NCBI GenBank assembly: GCA_963782885.1
Contig: CAWALL010000020.1
Location: forward strand, 62,001-126,000
DNA length: 64,000 nucleotides
Origin: DATAOG01 sp963782885
GTDB taxonomy: Bacteria; Pseudomonadota; Alphaproteobacteria; Geminicoccales; Geminicoccaceae
Reading direction: 5' to 3'
A program made the translations under genes and the position numbers. Shown here in pieces: positions 44,643 through 54,685 of this stretch (within the stretch, counting starts at the first letter, position 1; every line of letters starts with the position of its first letter). The notes beneath the pieces were generated by a model that saw only the letters and a program-made list of their open reading frames with translations, did no database searches and had not been told where the DNA came from.

Positions 44643-45347
44643 TTACGCCGCAGGCGGGAAATTCGACGGGAACAGCGCGCGCTTAGTCTCCTCATCGTTC
44701 ACCTGCTTGAAGGGATGGTCTTTGCCGACCTCTCGGGCGCGAGCGACGGCCGGCCGCGAATCGACTGTCTCGAACAGCCGCTTCAGATTGGGGAAAGGCC
44801 CCAGCGGATCGTCGGCGCCCTTCCTCACGCGCGAGGCGCGGTCGAGCCAACCCCAGGCGGAGATGTCGGCGATCGTGTAGGTCTCGCCGACAATATAGGT
44901 CCGGCCTTCAAGGTGTTCGTTCAGGACCTGGTAGTGGCGTTCCGCCTCGCGGCGGTACCGGTTCACCGCGTAGTCGAGGCCTCCGGGAGCAGCGAATTGG
45001 AAATGCACGGCCTGGCCGGAGAACGGGCCGAGGCCAGAGGCGATGAACAGGAGCCAGGAGAGCAACTCCGGTCGGTCTTCGGGCGCGCCCAGAAACTTCC
45101 CGGTCTTCTCGGCGAGATAGATGAGGATCGCGGTGGAGTCGAAGACCCGCGTCTCGCGGGCGCCGGGTCCTTCGGTGTCGACGATAGCGGGAACCTTGCC
45201 GTTCGGATTGATCGTTCGGAATGAAGGCGAGTGCTGCTCGCCCTTGCTGGTGTCGACCGGGATGGCTTCGTAGGGCAGGCCAGCCTCTTCCAGGAAGAGG
45301 GCGATTTTCGCGGGGTTCGGCGTCGGATGAAAATAGAAGCGGATCAT
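44643..45347 (-). CDS. glutathione S-transferase family protein
   Basis: A 234-residue protein from ATG 45347, overlapping the EamA stop by four bases (ATGA). It has FYFHPTPNPAKIALFLEEAG, NPNGKVPAIVDTEGPG and DSTAILIYLAEKTGKFLG, and the helical domain with YTIADISAWGWLDRASRV. The ESGAI Glu is replaced by DSTAI. Intact; part of a coupled chain EamA-GST, followed by YghU and the SDR gene. Confidence 0.88.
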   Translation of the reverse strand: MIRFYFHPTPNPAKIALFLEEAGLPYEAIPVDTSKGEQHSPSFRTINPNGKVPAIVDTEGPGARETRVFDSTAILIYLAEKTGKFLGAPEDRPELLSWLLFIASGLGPFSGQAVHFQFAAPGGLDYAVNRYRREAERHYQVLNEHLEGRTYIVGETYTIADISAWGWLDRASRVRKGADDPLGPFPNLKRLFETVDSRPAVARAREVGKDHPFKQVNDEETKRALFPSNFPPAA

Positions 45348-46309
45348 GTGACTCTCCGTTCGGGTCCCGTTGCTTCGGGCTTGTTTGGGCGGCGGGCGGC
45401 CAGGAGGACGCCGCCGATGATGATGGCGATCGCGACGCATTCGATTGGGGCGGGTCTCTCGCCAAGGACGGGGATGGCAATCAGCGAAGCCACGGCGGGA
45501 AGCAGAGCAATTATCGCGGTTGCCGCCGACGAACCGAGAAGTGCGACGGCGCGATTGAACGTGAAGATCGCGACCCCACTCATCAGCACGCCTTGGTAGA
45601 CTGCCTGCTCGGTGATCTCGGCGGCCGAAGCGTGGCTGAAGCGGCTAAGGCCGAGGAAAACGTAGACTGGAAGAAAGAGGACGGCGGACCAGAAACAGAT
45701 GAGGGCGGCGGATTCGATCGGCGTGAGACCGCTCTTGCGAAATAGCAGCGTGTAAATCGCCCACATGGCTGCGGCGGCCACCAACGCACTCAGCCCGGCG
45801 AGGTTCGGCGGTCCATGTACCGCGGCGCCCGCCGACACGAGCAGAGACAGGCCGACGAAGATCCCCGTGTATCCCAGCCAGCGTTGTCTACCCTGACGCT
45901 CTCGGAGAAAAGCCCAGGCGAATAAGCCGGCAAACAGCGGCATTAAGGTCGGCGCGATCGACGCGGCCTGCGCGACCGAGGTCAGGCTGAGGCCGAGTGC
46001 GACAAGCAAGACGAAGGGCACGCCCCACAACGTGGCGAACACGAGCCCTTCAGCCCAGGCGCCTTTGGAGAGGGACGTTCGCCGCCGAAGCAAGACTGGC
46101 GCGAGCAATAGCGCCCCGATTCCGAAGCGGAGCGCAGTGATGTCCCATATGCCAAGCTCGCGCGTCACGCTGAAGCGCGTGACCACAAACCAGCCGGAGA
46201 AGATGGTAACTGCGACCGCTGCCCAGACCAAACCGGTAAAGCGCCTGCGCGAGTCTCCCCGCGGAGTCGCGGCTGCACCGGTCAGAGTTGCGAATTGGGC
46301 GCCGGACAT
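45344..46309 (-). CDS. EamA-family (DMT) transporter
   Basis: A 321-residue protein with ten hydrophobic segments in two EamA repeats. Visible examples are WAAVAVTIFSGWFVVTRFSV, PTLMPLFAGLFAWAFLRERQ, the second-repeat LLPAVASLIAIPVLGERPAP and IIIGGVLLAARR. The family exports or imports amino acids, nucleosides and small metabolites. Same strand and overlapped with the following GST gene, suggesting one transcript. Intact. Confidence 0.88.
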   Translation of the reverse strand: MSGAQFATLTGAAATPRGDSRRRFTGLVWAAVAVTIFSGWFVVTRFSVTRELGIWDITALRFGIGALLLAPVLLRRRTSLSKGAWAEGLVFATLWGVPFVLLVALGLSLTSVAQAASIAPTLMPLFAGLFAWAFLRERQGRQRWLGYTGIFVGLSLLVSAGAAVHGPPNLAGLSALVAAAAMWAIYTLLFRKSGLTPIESAALICFWSAVLFLPVYVFLGLSRFSHASAAEITEQAVYQGVLMSGVAIFTFNRAVALLGSSAATAIIALLPAVASLIAIPVLGERPAPIECVAIAIIIGGVLLAARRPNKPEATGPERRVT

Positions 46310-46312
46310 CGT

Positions 46313-47654
46313 TCAGACGCCCGCGAAGCACAGGCCCGCGACGATCGCCTCCGGGTCCAGGCGCTTGCGGTAGTCGACATCGAGATCAGCGAGGGCGACC
46401 CGTCCGTTCCTCGGAATGACGTAGGTTGCTGGGACGGGGAGTTCCCAGCTCTCGTCGCCGTTGATCGCCGGTAAGGCCTTATTGTTTGAGCGGAGCACCG
46501 CGCGCAGCTCTTCTGGCGGTGCATAGACGAGGCCGTAGAGCCGTGCGACCGCGTTGCCGATGTCGCTTAGAACGTCGAAGGTGAGCACGTTCTTTTCAGC
46601 CGTGCTCCGGGAACCATCGGGAAGCTGCGGGGAGATGGCGACAAGGCGGCCGCCGTACTTCTCAAACTCCGGCAGCGCGGCCTGCAGCGCCTGGAGATCC
46701 ATGTTGCAATATGGGCGCCGGACGCCGCGGTAGAAGGTCACGACCAACGGCCCCTGAGACAGCAGTTTGGTGGAGGACACCACGTTGCCTTCGGGTCCTT
46801 CAGTGAGAAGGCGGGCGCCTTATCGCGCTTCGTGTCACCCATGAAGAGGCTCCGTCGGCCCGATCCTCTCGTGAAAGCGCCCAGCGTCCTCGGACGTGCG
46901 GGCAGCGCGGCGTGGATCGGCCGGCTCTGGCGGCAGCGGCTCCTCGACGATCCGCGGCTCGCACGGGACGATGGCGGGGTCATAGCCGAGCACGTTGAGT
47001 GCACCCCGCACCATGCCGATGTGCGGTCCCCAGCGGTGCCCGCGGTACAGCCACGTCCGGTTGGTATCCTGCCCAGGTTCGCATTGACCTGGAGCTGGCG
47101 GGACGCCAAGACGCCGCGTGCTGTCTTAAGGATGAAGCGGACTGCCGGATCGGCATCAGCAGGGATGCGGGCAACGACACGGTTCTGCCTCCTAAAAATG
47201 CCCGAGCGCAGCGAACCACGCCCGGGCAAGTTGATCAGGGAGGCTTGCCTGACTGGCGTCAGGCTCCAGCGCGGGGGTGCGCTGGCGCGAATCATCGCTC
47301 AGATGCCTCGCGGCAACGCACGTCATCATCGCCTCCACGCCGTTCCGAAGATCGAGACACAGCTCATCGGCCCCGGCCGCCGCGGGATCGGAATGTCGGG
47401 CATCAGGTGAGCCGGGAAACCGTCGCCTTGGGCCTCTGGCTCCGGCGTGCATGGCTGCTGGCGCACATGCTCGACACGGTGCTGCTGCGGCGCGACCGCG
47501 GCACCGACCTTGGCCGCTCGGTCGGCCGTGCCGGAAGCGATGAGCTCCGCGGTCACGCGGTGCATCGGCTCATGGACCCATTCCGGCGCATTGTATGACG
47601 GCCCGCCCGCCTCGAAATCTTGCGGAAGGCGTCGAGCCTGTCCTGAAGCGACAT
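46313..47654 (-). pseudogene. peroxiredoxin-like protein, interrupted and frameshifted
   Basis: ATG 47654 behind AAGGAG begins MSLQDRLDAFRK, shifts frame near 47617, and continues FEAGGPSYNAPEW, HRVTAELIASGTADRAAKVG to about 47505. About 650 bases of unrelated DNA follow. The protein resumes near 46842 as GDTKRDKAPAFSLKDP, shifts again near 46791, and runs VVSSTKLLSQGPLVVTFYRG to the stop at 46313. The active-site segment reads GVRRPYCN where the family has GVWCPYCN, so the first Cys is Arg. The gene is dead in several independent ways. Confidence 0.75.
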
Positions 47655-48265
47655 GGGTCTCTCCTTTCGTTGACGGCTTCGACCTGTAACTCCCGACCGT
47701 CACGTTGCTACACACCGTCGCGCGCTGAGACGAGTGAAGTCGGGTGAAGCCCGGCAAATCGTGGTGAAGGGGCAAGTACTGGGGCCAGAGCGTACGCGGC
47801 CGGACCCACTCTCTGACCTCTTTGACTGGCCCTGGCGGTTGCTCAGGCCGAACAGGCGCTCCTTCAGGATCGCCTGCCGGCTGTCCACGTCGCTGGCGGC
47901 CGTGCGCGTCTCGGGAGCGCTTTGCGCCAAGCCTGCCGGCGCGAGTTCGCCTCCTCGAGGCGCTCCCCTCCCGGCTGGTCTTCGCCCAGTGTGTGCCGAT
48001 CCTTCAATGTGCTTGCGGGCGTATCACGTTTTCGGCCGACCGCTGCGGAAGCGCCCGCCGGAGCGCCAATACGCTTCGAACGCTTTGGCCGAAACGGGTG
48101 CGGCTTTGGTGACGTAGGGAAACGGAGGCCCGACCGCGGCGCGGCAACCAGTGATCGCGGCGGCGGCACCGGAGGTCCACGCATAGATGGCGGGCAACAG
48201 CGCTGAGACCGCGATCGCGACCGCGTTCCGGCAGGGGCTGATGGGCGAGCGGGGTGAACTCGCTC
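47655..48265. other. 610-bp stretch without a supported gene
   Basis: The first 60 bases should hold the promoter of the peroxiredoxin-like gene. The rest has overlapping GC-rich frames on both strands with no recognisable product or ribosome site, up to the IS66 left end at 48266. Confidence 0.4.
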
Positions 48266-48315
48266 GTAAGCGATGTGCCGCCCCCACCTGCCCAAGGGCG
48301 GCGTGATCGGCGACA

Positions 48316-48756
48316 GTGACGGTCCTCTACGAGGATCGTTTGATATCAGCGTTTGACCGTAGGGTTGACCCCGAGGTTCGTGAGGTTCGGCGGCTCGAGG
48401 TGATCACCGGGGCGCTGGGTCGGCGGCGGTGGAGCGCCGAGGCGAAGGCGCGGATCGTGGCCGAGAGCCTGGCGCCTGGGGTGGTGATCTCGGAGGTGGC
48501 GCGCCGGCACGATCTGCGGCCGCAGCAGCTGTTTGCGTGGCGGCACCTGGCCAGGCAGGGACGCCTCGCGCTGCCGGCAGAGGAGCTGTCGTTCGTGCCG
48601 GTGGTCGGCGCGACCGATGCGCCGCCCGCCGCGACCTCAGCTGCGCCTGTCGGGATGATCGAGGTCGCGCTCGGTGGTGCGGTCGTGCGGGTGCCGCCCG
48701 CGGTGGACGGCAGGCTGTTGGCCAAGGTGTTGCGCGCCGTGAAGGCGCTGGTGTGA
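48316..48756 (+). CDS. tnpA: IS66 accessory protein TnpA
   Basis: A 146-residue protein from GTG 48316. The helix-turn-helix domain reads RRRWSAEAKARIVAESLAPG, then VVISEVARRHDLRPQQLFAW, typical of the Transposase_8/TnpA protein of IS66. The C-terminus ends with GRLLAKVLRAVKAL. Its stop overlaps the tnpB start (GTGA), the usual IS66 arrangement. Confidence 0.92.
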   Translation: MTVLYEDRLISAFDRRVDPEVREVRRLEVITGALGRRRWSAEAKARIVAESLAPGVVISEVARRHDLRPQQLFAWRHLARQGRLALPAEELSFVPVVGATDAPPAATSAAPVGMIEVALGGAVVRVPPAVDGRLLAKVLRAVKALV

Positions 48757-49106
48757 TCCTGCCCTGCGGACCGCTTCGGATCTTCGTCGCGACCCGGCCG
48801 GTCGACTTCCGCAAGGGGATGGATGGCCTCGCCGCCGTGGTGCAGCAGCAGCTGCGCCTCGACCCGTTCTGCGGCGCGGTGTTCGTATTCCGCGCCAAGC
48901 GCGCCGACCGGGTCAAGCTTTTGGTCTGGGACGGCAGCGGGCTGACCTTGATCTACAAGCGGCTCGACCAGGCCCGGTTCGTCTGGCCCCGGATCGCGGA
49001 CGGGGTGATGCGGCTGTCGCCGGGCCAGCTCGGGGCGCTGTTCGAGGGGCTCGACTGGAAGCGGGTGCACAGCCGTAGGGTAGCTCGGCCGGAGCTCGCG
49101 CAATGA
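48753..49106 (+). CDS. tnpB: IS66 accessory protein TnpB
   Basis: A 117-residue protein from GTG 48753, coupled to tnpA. It has the IS66 Orf2 signature RIFVATRPVDFRKGMDGLAA and VFVFRAKRADRVKLLVWDGS, GLTLIYKRLDQARFVWP. Complete. Needed with TnpA and TnpC for transposition; TnpC is truncated here, so the copy cannot move on its own. Confidence 0.94.
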   Translation: MILPCGPLRIFVATRPVDFRKGMDGLAAVVQQQLRLDPFCGAVFVFRAKRADRVKLLVWDGSGLTLIYKRLDQARFVWPRIADGVMRLSPGQLGALFEGLDWKRVHSRRVARPELAQ

Positions 49107-49155
49107 CCCTGCGACAGAGTGAATCACTAGTCTTGTCAGTGGATCCACTTCCCCC

Positions 49156-49311
49156 ATGAGCGCCTCGCCGGAGGCCGCCGAAGCCGCCCCGCTGCCCGAC
49201 GACGTGGCGAGGCTCAAGGTTCTGCTGCGGGCCGAGCGGGCGACGACGGCCAATCTCGCCGGACACAACGAGCAGCTGCGTGCGATAGGCATCCGTCTCA
49301 CCTCCGCATAG
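49156..49311 (+). pseudogene. tnpC: IS66 transposase TnpC, N-terminal fragment
   Basis: ATG 49156 begins MSASPEAAEAAPLPDDVARL and continues RAERATTANLAGHNEQLRAI, the leucine-zipper-like start of IS66 TnpC. It then runs into foreign sequence and a stop at 49309. Only 51 of roughly 500 residues remain, without the DDE domain. Confidence 0.82.
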
Positions 49312-49312
49312 C

Positions 49313-49470
49313 TCAAAATGGCAACCTCCCCCGCCGTTCCCAGTCCAACGGCTGGACCGGGGCCGGCGTGTCAAACCAGCGCTTGGCCAGGAGATCGCCG
49401 ATGGTCCGGATCTGGACGCGCTCATACTGGCGCTCGTTATACTCCCAGCGGCCAGCGCTCCCCGCGGCTT
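49313..49470 (-). pseudogene. C-terminal fragment of a probable DNA methyltransferase
   Basis: The last 45 or so residues of a protein: YNERQYERVQIRTIGDLLAK, then RWFDTPAPVQPLDWERRGRL and a stop at 49313. The QIRTIxDLL, FDTP pattern is one I associate with the ends of restriction-associated DNA methylases; this is inference. It follows the DUF1998 helicase on the same strand, so it may be the next gene of the defence operon, mostly deleted at the IS66 junction. Confidence 0.45.
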
Positions 49471-49553
49471 GCATCACACCCTTGCACGTCCGTCTGGTGT
49501 GCACCACAGGGCAGACCCCGTCGGCTAATTTCGAGTGGGGTGCGGCGGTCCGT

Positions 49554-52500
49554 TCAAGAGCGGAAAACATCGATGTGGCGGGCGAGCTGCGTTCTTAGGT
49601 CGTCGGTCGACGTCAACTCGATAACTCGATAGCCGCGGTCACGGAGTGCAGCACGGAGGCGGTGATCGTGGTCGGCTTGCACCGGCGCGTCGTGCGCTGA
49701 GCCATCGACGAAGATGCAGACGCCGGGCAGGCCATCCCGTTTGAAGTAGAAGTCAACCTGGACGGCAACGTCCGGCTCGGGGCAGTGCTGAGCGTAGTCT
49801 GGAAGACGCAGGCCCTCGGCGGCCAGGACGTCGAGCAGACGCCGTTCACCCTCTGAAGCCGGGTCCAGGCGTTCGCGCAACCACGCGAGGTGCGCTTCCC
49901 GATCCTGGGCACGGTCGGCCTGAACCAGCTCGCACACGGCCAGCGCGAAGAGAAAGTCCCGGATCGAGGTCCGGTCCAGGTGACGATGGTCGAGCTGGTT
50001 CGTATAGCTCAGCAGGCAGTCGTAGCAGGCCGCGCTGCACCGCTCTGCCCAGCCGTCGAGGTCGCGTCCGGTGGCCGGGTCCATGTGGCAGAGCTCGAGC
50101 GCCTGGCGGGCGACCGTCGCGAGCGCGGCCCCTTCGTCGACGAGGCGTTCCCAGATACCGATGCCGCTCTCGGCCGCCTCCCAGAACAGGATGCGCTGAT
50201 GCTCGCCCTGGCCGACCAGCTCCACTGCGACCTCCTGCTCCTCGACCTGATAAACGATCTGGATTGCACGCTGCAGGGCATAGGCCAGGGTCTTGAGGAA
50301 CGGCGGCTCGCAGCGATCCGCCCGGAGCGAGCGGAGCAGCAGGAGATTGCGGTTGTCCTTCACGTAGGGGGTGACGCCCGAGAGCAGGCGTGGGGCCTCG
50401 CCCGGGGCGACCTCGTCGGCGAGATCCTCGGGTCGGGGCCGCCACGCTCCGGTCGCCGGATCGATCGTAAAGCCCTGGCGCTCGGCCGAGCGCCGCCAGC
50501 CCCGATTGATCCGCCAGAGTTCGGCCTGCGCGAGGTGCGTATCTCCAGAAGCGGCTCGTCCTCGCCGGCTTGGCGCGCCACAAACCTCCGGGTGCCACCG
50601 CCCGCACTCCGGAAATGAGTCGACATGTCGTAACCCTCCCGGGTCCGCTCCTCCTCCTCGGACGAGATGCGCGTGGCGCGCAGGGCCCGGACCGAGGGCT
50701 GCTCGAGCAGACTTTGGGGGAACTCGGCGGCCAGCCCATCGAGGCGCGACCCGCAATGCAAACAGAAATCCAGACCGGCCTCTTCGCCCGGATGCACGTA
50801 GCCGCAGGCGAGGCAGAGCTTGGCCCTCGTGATCCGGCCCTCGATCCCGCTCGCCGGCACGATGCAGCGCCCGATCCGATACTTCCGTCCCTCGTGGTAG
50901 AGGATGTTGCGCGGCCCGAACTCGGCAAGCCCGAGAAACCTCGGCCGCTCGATGGCGTGCGCTTGGTCGCCCGCCGAGACCAGCGCCCGTAGGGGCAGAC
51001 GCGGGAAATTGTAGCCCGGGATGAAGCCCTCGCCCGCGATATAGCGGTAGGGGTAAAACTCGGCCTCGGCGCCGGTACCCTGGTTGAGGAGCAGCTCGAT
51101 CTCGCGCAGCGCTTCGCGCTCGCGCTGCTTGGCCTCCTCGCGCTCAAGACGGGTGAGTCGTGGCATATCGATGCGCCGTCTGGCAGCATCGCGCTGCTCG
51201 ATCGCCGCCCGGTAGAGCTCGCGCCACCGCTCGAACGCCTGTCGGAACGCCGCAACCGAACTGTGCGCCCGCTGCAGCAGCCAGTCGGGCGAGAACCAGG
51301 CAGCCCCCGCCACCTCGGGTCCGCCAAGGTCGGCGACCTCCCGGAACGCCCGGAGAACCTCTTCGCTCCGGGTCACGGACAAGCTGAGCTGTGCTTCGAG
51401 ATCCGACACGACCGGGTATGTGCCATCCTCGAGATCAAGCACGTCGACCATCTGCCGCCCGAGCTTCAGCCCGACCAGTGCCAGCCAGACCGAGTGCAGA
51501 TGTGCCTCGATCAGCTCCTCGTTGGCGAGATCGATTCGGGGCGGCGCCACCGCGCCCGCGATCATCTGCTCGCGGCTTCGGAAGAGATGGTGATCGTGGG
51601 CGCTGCCATAGCTGCAGAACGCCACCACCAGGGCCGGACGGCCGCCCCGCCCGGCGCGCCCGCTGCGTTGGGCATAGTTGGCCGGCGTCGGAGGCACGTT
51701 GCGCAGGTGAACGGCGGCGAGGTCCTTGATATCGACGCCAAGCTCCATGGTCGGCGAGCAGAACAGGGTCGCAAGCTTGCCGACGCGGAACGCCTGCTCT
51801 CGCTTCACCCGATTCTCGGCCGCGACCTGACCCGTGTGCTCGGCGGAGAGTAGCCCGGCCAAGCCCGGCGCCCGTTCGGCGTAAAGCCGGGCGAAATACC
51901 GGTTTGGCGTCGAGCCGATGAGATCCTGGCGGCGCAGATGCAGCGACTTCGTGCGCACCGGGTCGGGCGGCGGCGCGAGTCCGTCGCCGCGCCGCCAGCG
52001 CAGGGCGTTGCCCATGAGCTGCACGCCCCAGGGCTCGCCGCGGCGCTCGACCACGGTCAGCAGGTGCCCCCGCAATGCCTCGACGATCGCAAGCAGGAGC
52101 GTCTCGGCGTCCTCGGCGCGCAGATCCCGATCGATCGCCCACGTCCGTCTGGAGCGCAGGTAGCGTCCGATGCTGGACCGGGGACCCAGGCGCATGCCCA
52201 CCGACCGGTCGCGAGCGTCGGCCATCGCACCAGGGAGCAGCGCGACCTTGCCCTGGCGGAGCCGCTCGCCTTCGTCGAAGGTCCAGGGCTCGCGCAGACT
52301 TTGACCCACGCGATGGCCGAGCGAGCGGGTCCGCTCCTCGGTCAGCGCAGGCATGTCGAGGACGAGGGCACTGTGCAGATGATCAGCGACCGCCGCAACA
52401 CGGTCTCGCGCCGCTCCGGCGATGCCTCCGCCAAGACGGGGGCGCCCGCCCATAACTTGTCGTTGGCGGCGAGCTCGGCGAGCCCGTGATAGCCGATGCG

Positions 52501-54638
52501 CAATAGGCCACACTGCTCGAGGTTCGGCTGGGCGACCCGCCAAGCCCGGGCAAGATCCTCGAGCGCCCGGTACTCGAGCAGGTCGATCATCGTCCGCCGG
52601 GCGTCCTCGTAGCCCGGACCGCGACCGACGGCCTCCTTCATGAACAGCTCGGGGGCGGGGTCGAGCGCCCGAAAGACGGCGCTGCCCAGCTCGTCGAAGC
52701 GCAGCTCTCTTTGAGAGTCGAGCGCCCGGACCAGGGCGCCGCGCAGGAGCACGACCTGGACGAAGTCGTTCATGTGCCCGGCCTGGAGAGCTGCGTCCTG
52801 ACGGTTGTCGGTGAAGCTCAGGACCTTCTGCGCTTCGGGTTCGATCCCGGGGTCGGCGCGCAGGCCGGCGACCGCCGCCGTGGCCACGATCGTGGTCGCG
52901 GTCGAGCGCCCGGTCTGGCTGAGGGTCACGAGCTTCCGAAAGTCGCTGGTCTCGCGCAGGTCGTAGGACGCGCGACAGCGCAGGCACAGCATCAGCGGCT
53001 TCGGCTGCAACCAGCCCTCGAGCGCCCCCTCGATGGCGCCGCGGTTGATCAGCCCATCGGGTTGCGGCCAGACATGCTCGGGCAGGTGCGGCCGGTAGCG
53101 CTCCTTGAGGCGCGGCTCCTTCGCGCGCGGCTCATACCAGTTGTCCGGCAGATCCTCGCCTTCGCTCCAGAGCTCGTCGTGCTCCACAGTGAAGAAAAGC
53201 GCCTCACCCGGGATCTCGTCGTCAGGGGCGTTGAGCAGCGGCGACCGCGGCACGAGCCGCTCCTCCCCGTGCTCGCGGACCCGCGCGACCAGATACATCT
53301 CCTGGCCGCATTCACGGCAGAACGCGAGCGGGTAGAGGAGCTTCGGCTCACCGTGGTCGGCCTTGGGCGCGTACACGCTGCCCTCGGTCGAGAGCGCCCG
53401 GGTCGCCGGGTTCTCGATCGTGGTGTAGACGCTGCCGCCGGAGGCGAGGAACTGGTGCAGCCGGAACGCGAACACCGGCTCGCCACTCGGCAGCGTCGCG
53501 GCGTTACCGGCCTCGAGCACGGCCCGGAGCCGGGCCCGGCAAAGTTCCACATCGAGCCCGGTCGCTTCGATCAGGCGCTTCAGGCCCTCCTCGAAGGCCA
53601 GCGGTGCTCGCCGGATCAGTCCTTCGTCTGCGATCGCGAGCCCGAAGGTCGCCTCGACCCAGGCGGCCAGGGGGTGACCGGCCACAGAATTTCGCTCCGG
53701 GGCCGGCGGCTGGGCGCGGACCGCCGCTGCGAGCGCCTCGCGACCCTCCGGCACCGGCATGGTCGCGACCCGCTGCAAGGTCTCCTCGACCACATGGTCC
53801 GCCGGCATCTCGACCCCGAACAGCTTCTGCCCGGCCTCGGCGATCCGCGCCCGGCGCTCGGCCCCGTCGCCGTCGGTGACGATCGTCGCCGAGGTGCCGA
53901 CGCAGACCAGATCGCGCCGGCCCGCGCGCTGCCGGACCCGGCGCAGCAGCATGGCGACGTCGGCCCCCTGCCGACCCCGGTAGACGTGCAGCTCGTCCAC
54001 GACTAGGAAGGCGAGCTCGCGGGTCGTGAGCCCGATCAGCGTCCGCTCGGCCGGGCGGATCAGCATGTACTCGAGCATCACGTAGTTGGTGAGCAGGATG
54101 TGCGGCGGATCGTTGATGATGGCGTTGCGCGCCTCGTCCCGGTCCTGGCCGGTGTATCGGGCGAAGCGCACCGGGCAGTCGGGGCCGTAGCGGCGTCGGA
54201 AGGCCTCGAGCGCCTCGAGCTGGCTGTTGATCAGCGCGTTCATCGGGTAGACGACCAACGCCCGGACCGAGTGCCGCTCGGGATCGTGGCGCAGCACGTG
54301 GTCGACGATCGGGACGAGATAGGTGAGGCTCTTGCCGGAGCCAGTACCGGTCGAGGTGACCACGGGGCCACCGTGCCCGGCCGCCCGGATCGCCTCCTCC
54401 TGATGCCGATAGAGCCGCAGATCCTCGCCGAAGAACCGCGCCGTGCCCCAGTGCAGCTCGCCCTTGGCCGCCAGCTCCCCCAGGGTCGGCCCGGGCGCGT
54501 AGGCCGGGTTCAGCTGCAGGACCGCATCCGGCCAGAGCTCACCTTCGGCCAGCTTGTCGCTGACGAAGCTCTCGATCCGACGTACTCCCGGTACTCGCTG
54601 ACCACCCGATCTCGAAGTTTGAAGACATCGAAGGCCAC
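49554..54638 (-). pseudogene. DEAD-box/DUF1998 helicase with C-terminal nuclease-like domain, three frameshifts
   Basis: GTG 54638 begins MAFDVFKLRDRVVSEYREYV. Frameshifts lie near 54583, 52402 and 50545. Joined, the protein is about 1690 residues. Helicase domain 1 has GPVVTSTGTGSGKSLTYLVP (Walker A) and LAFLVVDELHVYRG (DEAH-like box). Domain 2 has KLATLFCSPTMELGVDIKDL and NYAQRSGRAGRGG. A zinc ribbon (CLACGYVHPGEEAGLDFCLH) is followed by DUF1998 (TLAYALQRAIQIVYQVEEQE; Cys in CSAACYDCLLSYTNQ). The end (DVAVQVDFYFKRDGLPGVCI, FVDGSAHD) resembles a DUF559/Vsr-type nuclease. It matches DISARM DrmA/DrmB-like and MrfA-like helicases that act on DNA. Confidence 0.85.
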
Positions 54639-54685
54639 GAGCGGCTCCCCGGTCGCTATCCCTGACTCGTCCCCACGCCCGCTGC

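Larger units (their letters stand above)
48266..49293 (+). mobile_element. IS66-family element, truncated in tnpC
   Basis: The left end GTAAGCG (48266-48272) is the conserved IS66 terminus. It is followed by tnpA and tnpB, intact and overlapping, and the first 45 codons of tnpC. At about 49293 IS66 sequence stops and defence-island sequence begins; the transposase body and right end are missing. Confidence 0.88.
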
